Below, piece by piece: positions 8,125 through 14,470 of a DNA stretch of 16,669 nucleotides. The position numbers and the translations under genes are program-made. The notes beneath the pieces are model-generated. The model ran no database searches. It worked only from the letters and a program-made list of their open reading frames with translations, and was not told the origin of the DNA. Positions within the stretch are counted from its first letter, which is position 1; each line of letters begins with the position of its first letter. The DNA is from Nitrospiraceae bacterium (GTDB taxonomy: Bacteria > Nitrospirota > Thermodesulfovibrionia > Thermodesulfovibrionales > UBA9159), in assembly GCA_003453735.1 (NCBI GenBank), contig DMNE01000195.1, positions 4,816-21,484 of the forward strand, in the 5' to 3' direction.

Positions 8125-8153
8125 TTTACTTTAAGCCCGGATTTTAATAACAT
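8125..8153 (+). promoter_or_regulatory. Candidate promoter for mntA-hepT-yicC operon
   Basis: TTTACT (8125-8130, four of six to TTGACA) is separated by 17 bases from TAACAT (8148-8153, four of six to TATAAT). The overlapping TTTAAT (8143-8148) is a better -10 but has no matching -35. Either choice places the transcription start 0-5 bases before the mntA ATG at 8160. A new promoter is needed here because the strong terminator lies just upstream. The elements are weak, so confidence is limited. Confidence 0.35.
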
Positions 8154-8159
8154 AGTGGC

Positions 8160-8651
8160 ATGAAGAATCCCAATACTGCGAAAGCATCGGACTGCCTTTT
8201 TCAGCGTAATGACGTGATCGCCGCCTACCTCTTCGGCTCTCGTGTTTCGGGTAAGGCCGGAACCACAAGTGATGTTGACATCGCGGTATTGCTTGATGAC
8301 GGCGTGCCGAGTGGGGATTATGGCTTCATAAGGCTGGAAATAACCACCCGTCTCATAGAACTCCTCTCCTTTGACGGCGTTGACGTAACCATCCTGAACG
8401 TTGCTCCCCCTCTTCTCTCACATGAGGTTCTTAAGCGGGGGATGGTGCTTTTTTCGAAGGACGAAAGAAAGCGTATAGAGTATACCGCCAAGGCCACAAT
8501 GCGCTATCTCGATACCCATTATCTCAGAAGGGTTCAGGACAGAATTCTTCACGATAAGATAAAAAGAGGGGATTTTGGTTATTTCAAGGGAAGTCATAAA
8601 TACTCGATTGAAGCGGTTAGAAAAGGCCCTTCAGGTACTCCAGCAGGCTAA
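8160..8651 (+). CDS. mntA: MntA-type nucleotidyltransferase antitoxin
   Basis: This is a minimal nucleotidyltransferase of the MntA antitoxin group, which neutralises its HEPN toxin by adding AMP to a tyrosine in it. The 163-residue product contains the exact GSx10DxD motif (Gly26-Ser27 to Asp38 and Asp40, in FGSRVSGKAGTTSDVDIAV) and the third acidic residue in DGVDVTIL (Asp75). All catalytic residues of the fold are present. Family members usually end near the position equivalent to residue 140; here the frame stays open for about 24 more codons inside the hepT gene, giving an unusual C-terminal tail. No Shine-Dalgarno sequence precedes the ATG, which may be at the very 5' end of its mRNA. 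It is the first gene after the pil terminator and overlaps hepT by 77 bases. Confidence 0.88.
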   Translation: MKNPNTAKASDCLFQRNDVIAAYLFGSRVSGKAGTTSDVDIAVLLDDGVPSGDYGFIRLEITTRLIELLSFDGVDVTILNVAPPLLSHEVLKRGMVLFSKDERKRIEYTAKATMRYLDTHYLRRVQDRILHDKIKRGDFGYFKGSHKYSIEAVRKGPSGTPAG

Positions 8652-9012
8652 GAGGATTCCTTTCGAGGAGTTGGTCGGAAATGAGATCCTTCTGAGTGCC
8701 GTTGAGCGGAATTTCCAGGTTGCCATCGAATGTGTTCTGGATATCGGGAATCATATTATCGCTGAGCGAGGGTTCGAAAGCCCCAAGGATCATGAGGACA
8801 TAATCAGGATACTTGGTGAAGAAGTAATACTGCCTTCAGGATTTGCGGATGACCTCAAAGGCATAGCAGGCTTCAGAAACATCCTGGTCCATGAATATAC
8901 CGACGTGGATTACAAGGTGCTTCATCATTATTTGCAGGACCGTCTCGATGATTTCCGGTCATTTGCGAACTATATAAGTGATTACCTGGAGAAAGACAGC
9001 ACAATGCCATGA
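8575..9012 (+). CDS. hepT: HepT-like HEPN toxin (DUF86 ribonuclease)
   Basis: HepT toxins are HEPN-domain RNases that cleave RNA unless AMPylated by the partner MntA. The 145-residue, mostly helical product carries the diagnostic Rx4HxY motif: Arg101, His106 and Tyr108 in GFRNILVHEYTDVD. Arg and His are the catalytic pair, and Tyr is the residue modified by MntA in characterised systems. The start is TTG at 8575 with an AAGAGG ribosome binding site at 8564-8569. An in-frame stop at 8560-8562 excludes an earlier start, and no ATG or GTG exists before the conserved helix. The N-terminal pattern SREVINTRLKRLEKAL fits the family. Its TGA stop overlaps the yicC ATG (ATGA). Confidence 0.88.
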   Translation: MVISREVINTRLKRLEKALQVLQQAKRIPFEELVGNEILLSAVERNFQVAIECVLDIGNHIIAERGFESPKDHEDIIRILGEEVILPSGFADDLKGIAGFRNILVHEYTDVDYKVLHHYLQDRLDDFRSFANYISDYLEKDSTMP

Positions 9013-9857
9013 TACAGAGCATGACAGGTTTCGGCTCGGCGGAAAGGGATGCCTTTAAGGTTGAAATCCGGTCGGTCAATCATCGGTTCATGGATATATC
9101 GGTGAAATTGCCGCCGAACCTCAGCATACACGAGATGCCATTGAGAAACCTCATAAAAGAGAAGTTTTCGCGGGGAAGGTTCGATGCGGTAGTGTCGGTT
9201 GCTGGTGAGGCGGGCCACAGAGTCAGGATCAATGCGGAACTTGCAAAGGAACTCTACGATGCCCTTCACTCCCTCAAGAAGGAATTGTCCCTTCCGGACG
9301 CCATAGGGGTGAATACTCTTTCGGGGTTTACGGATCTTATCGTATCCGAAGAAACAGAATATGATACAGGGCTTCTCTACGAAGCATTTCAGGAGGCATT
9401 ATCCGGTCTCGAAGATATGAGACTCAGAGAGGGAGACGCGATCGTCCGGGATGTGCGTTCGAGGCTGGAGCAAGTAAGGAGGATGAATGACGAGGTTGCC
9501 CTGCGCTGCCCCGATGCCATAAAGGCCTGCAGGGAGAGATTCCTCGAGAGACTTCAGGGTCTTTTTGCAGAGGCTCGGGTTGATGAGGGCAGGGTGCTGC
9601 AGGAAGCGGCCATTATGGCCGAAAAAACGGATATCAATGAAGAGATAACGCGGATTGGCCTGCATCTTGCAGAGGTGGAAAAGGTTCTCTCCGGCGGTGA
9701 TACCATCGGACGGAAATTAGAATTTCTCTTGCAGGAGCTAAACAGGGAAGTGAATACCATAGCCGCGAAGGCCAATGACTATTGCATCTCGAATCTATCG
9801 GTCCAGATGAAGGCGGAGTTGGAGAAGATGAGGGAACAGGCTCAGAATATACAGTAA
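9009..9857 (+). CDS. yicC: YicC family endoribonuclease
   Basis: YicC proteins are endoribonucleases linked to RNA turnover and stationary-phase physiology. The 282-residue product starts MIQSMTGFGSAER, the invariant YicC N terminus, followed by EIRSVNHRFMDISVKLP. It ends with the conserved DUF1732 block containing ITRIGLHL, GRKLEFLLQELNREVNTI and AAKANDYCI. Length is typical (E. coli has 287). The ATG overlaps the hepT stop codon and has no usable ribosome binding site of its own (the nearest GGAG is 18 bases away), so translation probably depends on ribosomes finishing hepT. It leads the conserved yicC-remA-gmk-rpoZ-coaBC order, as in the Bacillus yloC cluster. Confidence 0.94.
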   Translation: MIQSMTGFGSAERDAFKVEIRSVNHRFMDISVKLPPNLSIHEMPLRNLIKEKFSRGRFDAVVSVAGEAGHRVRINAELAKELYDALHSLKKELSLPDAIGVNTLSGFTDLIVSEETEYDTGLLYEAFQEALSGLEDMRLREGDAIVRDVRSRLEQVRRMNDEVALRCPDAIKACRERFLERLQGLFAEARVDEGRVLQEAAIMAEKTDINEEITRIGLHLAEVEKVLSGGDTIGRKLEFLLQELNREVNTIAAKANDYCISNLSVQMKAELEKMREQAQNIQ

Positions 9858-9866
9858 ATAGGGGTC

Positions 9867-9948
9867 ATTCCGGGGAGCGGTGACTGCTCAACTTTCCCGT
9901 CGACGGGAATCTGAGGGATATTGAGCGTGCTTCGCCTTCGGCTTGCAC
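9867..9948 (+). promoter_or_regulatory. Structured spacer between yicC and remA-like gene (competing hairpins)
   Basis: The 112-base spacer folds densely. Hairpin A is 9875-9880 with 9884-9889 (gagcgg/ctgctc, triloop). Hairpin B is a perfect 16-bp palindrome at 9894-9909 (ttcccg/cgggaa, loop tcga). Hairpin C is 9927-9930 with 9945-9948 plus an inner gcc/ggc stem at 9934-9942. The segment cgggga (9871-9876) can instead pair with ttcccg (9894-9899), and attcc (9867-9871) with ggaat (9906-9910), each excluding hairpin A or B. No T-run follows, so these are not simple terminators. They could be an RNA switch, a processing site or a protein-binding site. A ribosome binding site (AAAGGGG, 9955-9961) follows. 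Confidence 0.35.
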
Positions 9949-9969
9949 TGACAGAAAGGGGATTTCGCG

Positions 9970-10302
9970 ATGAAGAGAGATTTAAGCCCGGTACTGGTAA
10001 ACATCGGTTTCGGCAATGTCGTATCGGCATCAAGGGTGGTTGCTATCGTAACTCCCGGCTCATCACCGATGAAGCGGTTGCGGGATGAGGCAAAGAAACG
10101 GGGCAAACTGATAGACGCCACGGAGGGCAGGAGGACGCGATCGATCATCGTCACCGATAGTGACCACATCATACTCAGCGCTCTCCAAACAGAGACCATA
10201 AGCCAGAGGTTCGGTGAAGGCAAGGAGATAGAGGGTTCGGCAAGAGACCGGAAGCCCTCTGAATATGAGGATACGAGTGATGATGAGGAAAGCGAGGGGT
10301 AG
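9970..10302 (+). CDS. RemA-like DNA-binding regulator (DUF370)
   Basis: RemA proteins are small ring-forming DNA-binding regulators (biofilm matrix genes in Bacillus). Residues 8-78 match the family closely: [20 protein letters not shown], then [25 protein letters not shown]. The arginines used for DNA binding in Bacillus RemA are conserved (Arg22, Arg54 and Arg55 here). The product is 110 residues against about 85-90 for the usual family member. The surplus is mostly an acidic, Ser-rich C-terminal tail (about 85-110), whose coding sequence runs into gmk. The start ATG has AAAGGGG eight bases upstream. The position between yicC and gmk is the standard one. Its target genes in this organism are unknown. 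Confidence 0.88.
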   Translation: MKRDLSPVLVNIGFGNVVSASRVVAIVTPGSSPMKRLRDEAKKRGKLIDATEGRRTRSIIVTDSDHIILSALQTETISQRFGEGKEIEGSARDRKPSEYEDTSDDEESEG

Positions 10303-10894
10303 CCTTTTTATTGTTTCGGCACCTTCGGGTGCGGGAAAGACCACCCTGTGCCAGCAGCTCACCAGTTTCCTGCCGGACATCAGACAGTCCGTCTCTTTTA
10401 CGACGAGACCGCCCCGCAGGGGAGAGGTGAATGACAAAGACTATACCTTTATTGGCGAGGAGGAATTCCGAAAGCTGATAGCGGATGGAGAATTTCTTGA
10501 GTGGGCCAAGGTCCACGGTAATCTCTACGGCACATCACGGAGTCGCCTGGAAAAGCTGAGGGAAGAAGGCAATGATGCTATCCTCGATATTGATATTCAG
10601 GGGGCACGGCAGGTACGCGCTGCTGATGGGCATGGAGTCTCCATATTCATACTGCCGCCGTCGCTGAGTGTTTTGAGGGCTAGGCTTGCCAGCCGCATGA
10701 GCAACTCGCCTGAGGAGATAGAGCTGAGAATGAACAGGGCAAAAGAAGAGATCATGGAGTATAAAAATTACGATTATGTTATAGTAAATAAAGTCTTTGG
10801 TGAGGCTCTTGAGCGGCTCAAGGCTGTTGTTATCGCTGAGAGGTCAAGGGCGGACAGGGTAGACCCGGAATGGATGAGAAATATTATGCAGTAG
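10280..10894 (+). CDS. gmk: Guanylate kinase
   Basis: Gmk phosphorylates GMP to GDP with ATP, an essential cytosolic step in GTP and dGTP synthesis. The 204-residue product has the P-loop [10 protein letters not shown] (about residues 14-23) and the GMP-binding region [20 protein letters not shown] followed by [25 protein letters not shown] and the lid/adenine segment ([17 protein letters not shown]) are also present. Length is normal (E. coli 207). ATG 10280 is chosen because GAGG at 10267-10270 is well spaced; ATGs at 10265 and 10283 are in frame and cannot be excluded. The gene begins inside the remA-like gene, overlapping it by about 23 bases. Confidence 0.95.
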   Translation: MMRKARGSLFIVSAPSGAGKTTLCQQLTSFLPDIRQSVSFTTRPPRRGEVNDKDYTFIGEEEFRKLIADGEFLEWAKVHGNLYGTSRSRLEKLREEGNDAILDIDIQGARQVRAADGHGVSIFILPPSLSVLRARLASRMSNSPEEIELRMNRAKEEIMEYKNYDYVIVNKVFGEALERLKAVVIAERSRADRVDPEWMRNIMQ

Positions 10895-10903
10895 GAGGAA
10901 GAG

Positions 10904-11347
10904 ATGAATATTATTTCGTTGCCTGTTGAAGTTGACAAGAAGAAGATAGACGGGAAGTTCAGACTCGCTACGATTGCTGCCCAGAGGGCAAGGGAGCTTG
11001 CACTGGGAGTAAAGCCAAAGATTGGCACAAAGTCAAAGAAGGTCACCACGATAGCGATTGAAGAGACCCTGGATGGCGCGTTGGAGTTCTTCGTGGGTGA
11101 AGAGGCAAGGAAGGCCAGACAAGAGGCAAAGAAATTTGATTACCGGAAACTCCTCGAGGAGAAGAGGAGAGAAGGTGCTCCCGAAGATCTTTCAGAGCTT
11201 GAGAAAGACCTCAAGGTATACCTGCACGAGAGAGAGGCTGGAGACAGAAAGGCGTTGGAGGCTCTCTTCAACGAGAAGACGGAGGAATCGGAAACCCCTG
11301 GAAGTTACGAGGCTTTTGGGGACGAGAATGGCGCTGAAGAATCGTAA
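10904..11347 (+). CDS. rpoZ: DNA-directed RNA polymerase omega subunit, with C-terminal extension
   Basis: Omega is a small RNA polymerase subunit that wraps the beta-prime C terminus and aids assembly; in some bacteria it forms a ppGpp site. Residues 1-60 carry the omega pattern: KIDGKFRLATIAAQRARELALG, then KKVTTIAIEETLDGALEF. The protein is 147 residues, much longer than the common 70-110. Residues about 65-147 form a highly charged, Lys/Glu/Arg-rich, probably helical or disordered tail ending in an acidic stretch. The start has a strong AGGAGGAAGAG ribosome binding site. The last 20 bases overlap the coaBC start, so coaBC is translated from inside this tail. The place in the operon (gmk-rpoZ-coaBC) supports the assignment. 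Confidence 0.9.
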   Translation: MNIISLPVEVDKKKIDGKFRLATIAAQRARELALGVKPKIGTKSKKVTTIAIEETLDGALEFFVGEEARKARQEAKKFDYRKLLEEKRREGAPEDLSELEKDLKVYLHEREAGDRKALEALFNEKTEESETPGSYEAFGDENGAEES

Positions 11348-12503
11348 GATACTGTTAGGGGTCACCGGAAGCATTGCTGTTCATAAGGCTGTTGATTTAG
11401 CGAGAAGGCTAACCGAGCAAGGGGCATCTGTGCACGTGGTCATGACAGATGCTGCAAAGAAATTCGTCACTCCTCTTTCCTTTGAAGTCGCATCCCAAAA
11501 TAAAGTGCATTCTGACATGTTTGCGGATCCGTTGTCCCATATCACGCTTGCCGCAGATGCTGATATCGTCGTAGTTGCACCTGCGTCGGCAAACAGTATT
11601 GGTAAGTTCGCCGGCGGCATTGCCGATGACCTTCTGAGCACCTGCATGCTCTCGGTCACGGGTAAGGCGCTTCTTGCCCCCGCGATGAACTGGAGGATGT
11701 ACGAAAACGGGGTTCTGCAGAGGAATCTCCAGTTTCTCATATCTCGGGGCATGCTGCAGGTCGGCCCTGAAAGAGGAAGCCTTGCATGCGGGGAAGAGGC
11801 GATAGGGAGGATGGCGGATGTGCCGGAAATACTTGAGGCGATACGGGCAGCGCTCAGCGAGCAAGACTTTTCCGGCAGGAAAATAGTCGTTACTGCCGGA
11901 CCGACACGGGAGTACATAGACCCGGTGCGATTTATATCAAACAGGTCGTCGGGCAAGATGGGGTTTGCCATCGCGAGGGCAGCAATGCGAAGAGGAGCGA
12001 CGGTTACGCTCGTCAGCGGGCCGGCGCAAGTCAACCCTCCTTGTCGTGTTGAGTTCATCGCTGTGGAAACCGCTGCGGCTATGCGGGAAGCGGTCCTCGG
12101 TAAACTTCATGATTGCGCTGTTCTCATCATGACTGCCGCTGTGGCCGATTTTTCGCCTCTCAGGAGAGAGGACAAGAAAGTCGATAAATCCGATAGTCTA
12201 ACGCTGAATCTGAAGAAGACCCCTGACATTCTTGCCGAGATTGGTGCTATGAAGCAGAGGCCGCTGTTGGTCGGTTTCTCGGCTGAGACAGGTGCTGATC
12301 TGAGCCGTGCCAAGAGAAAACGCAAGGAAAAAGGAGCGGACCTCATGGTGTTTAACAATGTAGAATCTCCCGGCTCGGGCTTTGACGTCGATACCAACGA
12401 GATCACCATAATAGAGGCGGACAACGTGACGACATTGCCGCTCATGACAAAGGATGAAGCTGCTGATGCCCTCCTCGATAGAGTTTCAACATTTATTTCT
12501 TGA
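11328..12503 (+). CDS. coaBC: Bifunctional phosphopantothenoylcysteine decarboxylase/synthetase CoaBC
   Basis: CoaBC makes 4'-phosphopantetheine for coenzyme A: the CoaB half joins cysteine to phosphopantothenate (CTP-dependent) and the FMN-dependent CoaC half decarboxylates the product. The 391-residue protein begins KILLGVTGSIAVHKAV (flavin-binding). It has active-site His71 (SHITLA), PAMNWRMYEN with Asn121, and GSLACGEEAIGRMAD with Cys154, all CoaC catalytic positions. The CoaB half (about 182-391) contains VVTAGPTREYIDPVRFISN, SSGKMGFAIARAA, MTAAVADFSP and the Lys-containing NLKKTPDIL segment. The start ATG has GGGG six bases upstream. The frame is open further upstream, but those codons lie inside rpoZ and are not family-like. 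Its TGA stop overlaps the next promoter. Confidence 0.96.
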   Translation: MALKNRKILLGVTGSIAVHKAVDLARRLTEQGASVHVVMTDAAKKFVTPLSFEVASQNKVHSDMFADPLSHITLAADADIVVVAPASANSIGKFAGGIADDLLSTCMLSVTGKALLAPAMNWRMYENGVLQRNLQFLISRGMLQVGPERGSLACGEEAIGRMADVPEILEAIRAALSEQDFSGRKIVVTAGPTREYIDPVRFISNRSSGKMGFAIARAAMRRGATVTLVSGPAQVNPPCRVEFIAVETAAAMREAVLGKLHDCAVLIMTAAVADFSPLRREDKKVDKSDSLTLNLKKTPDILAEIGAMKQRPLLVGFSAETGADLSRAKRKRKEKGADLMVFNNVESPGSGFDVDTNEITIIEADNVTTLPLMTKDEAADALLDRVSTFIS

Positions 12504-12527
12504 CTTTTCCTGATTTTCTGATACAAT
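12500..12527 (+). promoter_or_regulatory. Strong sigma70-type promoter of the TPR-roadblock genes
   Basis: TTGACT (12500-12505, five of six to consensus) and TACAAT (12522-12527, five of six) are separated by 16 bases. TG at 12519-12520 makes an extended -10 (TGaTACAAT). The -35 box overlaps the coaBC stop codon (12501-12503). The predicted start of transcription, about 12534-12537, leaves a leader of only 0-4 bases before the ATG at 12538, and no Shine-Dalgarno sequence is present. Confidence 0.72.
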
Positions 12528-12537
12528 CTAACCAATT

Positions 12538-13512
12538 ATGGCGCTTGAGGAGATAGAGAAACTAAGGCTCCGGGTGGAAAAAGATCCGATGTCGCGGCTC
12601 TTTCTGCCCCTCGCGGAAGAATACAGAAAATCAGGAATGCTTGATGAAGCCATATCGGTTCTCCTGCGCGGCCTCGAGCATCACCCGACATATACGAGCG
12701 CACGGGTAGCCTTGGGCAGGCTATATCTCGAGAAGAATATGGTGCAAGAGGCGCAAGCAGAATTCGAGGAGGTTGTGAAAGCAGTAGCCGGTAACCTCTT
12801 TGCGCACAAGAAGCTTGCCGACATATACAGGGATCTTGGAAAGAAAGACAAGGCCGCATCAGAATATAAGACGGTTCTCACGCTCAACCCTCTTGACGAG
12901 GATGCTAAGGCAAACCTCGAAGCCATAGAGGGCAAGAGTCCGGAGCAACCTGCTGCCTCTTTCTCTCCAGCCGAAAGGGATATTACGATAGAGGCGGCCC
13001 TTGAAAAACCTGTGCAAGGAGAAGCGCAGGAGGAGCTGTATCAAGACCTTGAGGCATTTGATGCTGAGGAAGCCGTTGAAGAAAAAGCGGCTCAAGTCGC
13101 GGAACCCCAGTTCCTGGTGGAAGAGTTTGAGGAATTCAGCAAGTCCCTCTCTCAAGGTGATGAAGGCTCCGCTGTTCCTTCTGAGGAGGCGTTTGAACTT
13201 CCCAGTGAACTGCATTTGGAGGACGCTTTCGATGCGACCTATCCTCAAGAGGATAGCAAAGAGGCTTCTGCAGCTGTTGACCTGTTTGCCGTTGATTCCC
13301 TTATTGCGGGAGGCGATTATGCGAAGGCGATGAACGCATACCTTGGAATGCTTGCTAAACAACCTAACGACAGAGGGCTTCTCCAGAGGGTTGCGGAACT
13401 CAGAGCCTATCTGAAGCTTATCGGTAAGGGTAAAGAGATAGTGATTGCGAGATTGGAAGCGTTCCAGGAAGGAATAAAGAGGAGATTCGATGCGGAGTCA
13501 TTGAATAAATAG
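12538..13512 (+). CDS. Tetratricopeptide repeat protein with acidic linker
   Basis: The 324-residue, probably cytoplasmic protein has no signal peptide or membrane segment. Residues about 18-120 contain three TPR units (SRLFLPLAEEYRKSGMLDEA; YTSARVALGRLYLEKNMVQE; LFAHKKLADIYRDLGKKDKA), which normally form a peptide-binding superhelix. A long Glu/Ala-rich acidic region follows (about 125-245), likely disordered or coiled. A final helical segment (about 250-324) includes another TPR-like unit (AGGDYAKAMNAYLGMLAKQP) and a basic C terminus. The TPR fold points to protein-protein contacts; the partner is unknown. It has its own promoter, lacks a ribosome binding site, and is followed 29 bases later by the roadblock gene, suggesting a functional pair. 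Confidence 0.85.
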   Translation: MALEEIEKLRLRVEKDPMSRLFLPLAEEYRKSGMLDEAISVLLRGLEHHPTYTSARVALGRLYLEKNMVQEAQAEFEEVVKAVAGNLFAHKKLADIYRDLGKKDKAASEYKTVLTLNPLDEDAKANLEAIEGKSPEQPAASFSPAERDITIEAALEKPVQGEAQEELYQDLEAFDAEEAVEEKAAQVAEPQFLVEEFEEFSKSLSQGDEGSAVPSEEAFELPSELHLEDAFDATYPQEDSKEASAAVDLFAVDSLIAGGDYAKAMNAYLGMLAKQPNDRGLLQRVAELRAYLKLIGKGKEIVIARLEAFQEGIKRRFDAESLNK

Positions 13513-13541
13513 GGCGTTGAGTTGTTGCACGGTGAGGATAA

Positions 13542-13898
13542 ATGAGCTTTGAGCATGTTTTGAAAGAAGTTGTCGAGAGAGTTGATGGTGCCGTCTCTGC
13601 CATGGTGATCGGTGCCGATGGCATTCTGGTCGACGAATACGCCGTTAAGAAACTTCTTAACCTTGACGATCTCGGGGCGGAATCTTCGGCAATGATAAGA
13701 GACATTAATCTTGCCGCACAGAACCTTGCCCTCGGTGAGGCAAAGGAGTTCTCTATCATATCTGACAGGTGTGGCATCATCATGCGTCAGATAAATCCTG
13801 AGTACTACCTGGCCCTTGTCATTACTCCCGATGGAAACTATGGAAAGGGCAGATTTATTCTCAGGACGTCAATTCCAAGGATTAAAGGCGAATTCTGA
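13542..13898 (+). CDS. Roadblock/LC7 domain protein (MglB-like)
   Basis: The 118-residue protein is a single roadblock/LC7 alpha-beta domain. It begins with the helix [32 protein letters not shown] and continues through [35 protein letters not shown] to the strand [21 protein letters not shown]. Members of this family dimerise and often regulate small Ras-like GTPases; MglB is the GTPase-activating protein of MglA in polar motility. No GTPase gene is in view, so the MglB role is only a possibility. It has a ribosome binding site (GGTGAGGA, 13531-13538). It is probably co-transcribed with the TPR gene just upstream. The neighbouring pil cluster makes a link to pilus polarity plausible but unproven. 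Confidence 0.85.
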   Translation: MSFEHVLKEVVERVDGAVSAMVIGADGILVDEYAVKKLLNLDDLGAESSAMIRDINLAAQNLALGEAKEFSIISDRCGIIMRQINPEYYLALVITPDGNYGKGRFILRTSIPRIKGEF

Positions 13899-13914
13899 TA
13901 GCGGATGTAAAACA

Positions 13915-13948
13915 AGAGATCTCCGAACAAGTGTGTTTGGGAATCTCT
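13915..13948 (+). promoter_or_regulatory. Long RNA hairpin upstream of aroQ
   Basis: The arms 13915-13929 and 13934-13948 pair over 15 positions with one mismatch (13921/13942) and two G-T wobbles, closing on the four-base loop agtg. There is no T-run directly after it; a run of seven T residues occurs at 13984-13990, just before the aroQ ATG. The hairpin starts 17 bases after the roadblock stop. It may stabilise the upstream message, act as a weak terminator or control aroQ. The remainder of the 97-base spacer shows no gene. A possible -10 TATCAT at 13979-13984 lacks a good -35. Confidence 0.4.
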
Positions 13949-13995
13949 CTGGGATAGAGTTCACCACCGGCGATGTCGTATCATTTTTTTCATCC

Positions 13996-14427
13996 ATGAA
14001 AATCTTGGTCATACATGGTCCGAATCTGAATCTGCTCGGCAAAAGAGAACCCGAGATTTATGGAACTCTCGCCCTTGATGATATTAACGGGAAGATACGG
14101 ACCAAGGCATCCGATCTCAATCTCGATCTCTCTATCATTCAGTCAAACAGTGAGGCCGAGATTGTCGAGGCAATACAGAGAGCTGATTATGATGTACTGG
14201 TCATTAACCCTGCCGCTTACACGCATACGAGCATAGCGATCCGGGATGCGATCTCTGCAGTCGGCAAACCTTCCATAGAGGTTCATCTCTCTAATATTCA
14301 CAGGAGAGAGGAATTCAGGAGAAAGTCGTATATCGCCGAAGTGTCCCTCGGACAGATCGGCGGTTTTGGCGCGGACAGTTATGTTCTTGCGCTTATCGCA
14401 GCAAAAAATCTCATTTCTCAGGGGTAG
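13996..14427 (+). CDS. aroQ: 3-dehydroquinate dehydratase, type II
   Basis: AroQ converts 3-dehydroquinate to 3-dehydroshikimate, the third step of the shikimate pathway, as a cytosolic dodecamer. The 143-residue product starts [23 protein letters not shown] and has the catalytic Arg17 and Tyr22. It also has Asn71 and His77 in NPAAYTHTS (the family more often has NPGAYTHTS) and His97 in [12 protein letters not shown]. The ending [23 protein letters not shown] matches the family. Length is typical. The frame is open upstream, but ATG 13996 is where conservation begins. No Shine-Dalgarno sequence is seen; the preceding bases are T-rich. The downstream peptidase, efp and accB probably share its transcript. 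Confidence 0.95.
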   Translation: MKILVIHGPNLNLLGKREPEIYGTLALDDINGKIRTKASDLNLDLSIIQSNSEAEIVEAIQRADYDVLVINPAAYTHTSIAIRDAISAVGKPSIEVHLSNIHRREEFRRKSYIAEVSLGQIGGFGADSYVLALIAAKNLISQG

Positions 14428-14470
14428 GCACATTCGATATCCGTTACGCCACGCGCGATTACGGCAGTCC

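Noticed and set aside
8948..8980. A promoter for yicC inside hepT (tatataag)
   Set aside because: TATATA at 8971 has no -35-like hexamer at 16-18 bases; spacing and matches are poor.
11381..12058. Long minus-strand ORF opposite coaBC, and others opposite pilM, the peptidase and pilQ
   Set aside because: The plus-strand proteins are clear family members with catalytic motifs; the antisense frames show no domain, no start signals and biased composition typical of shadow frames.
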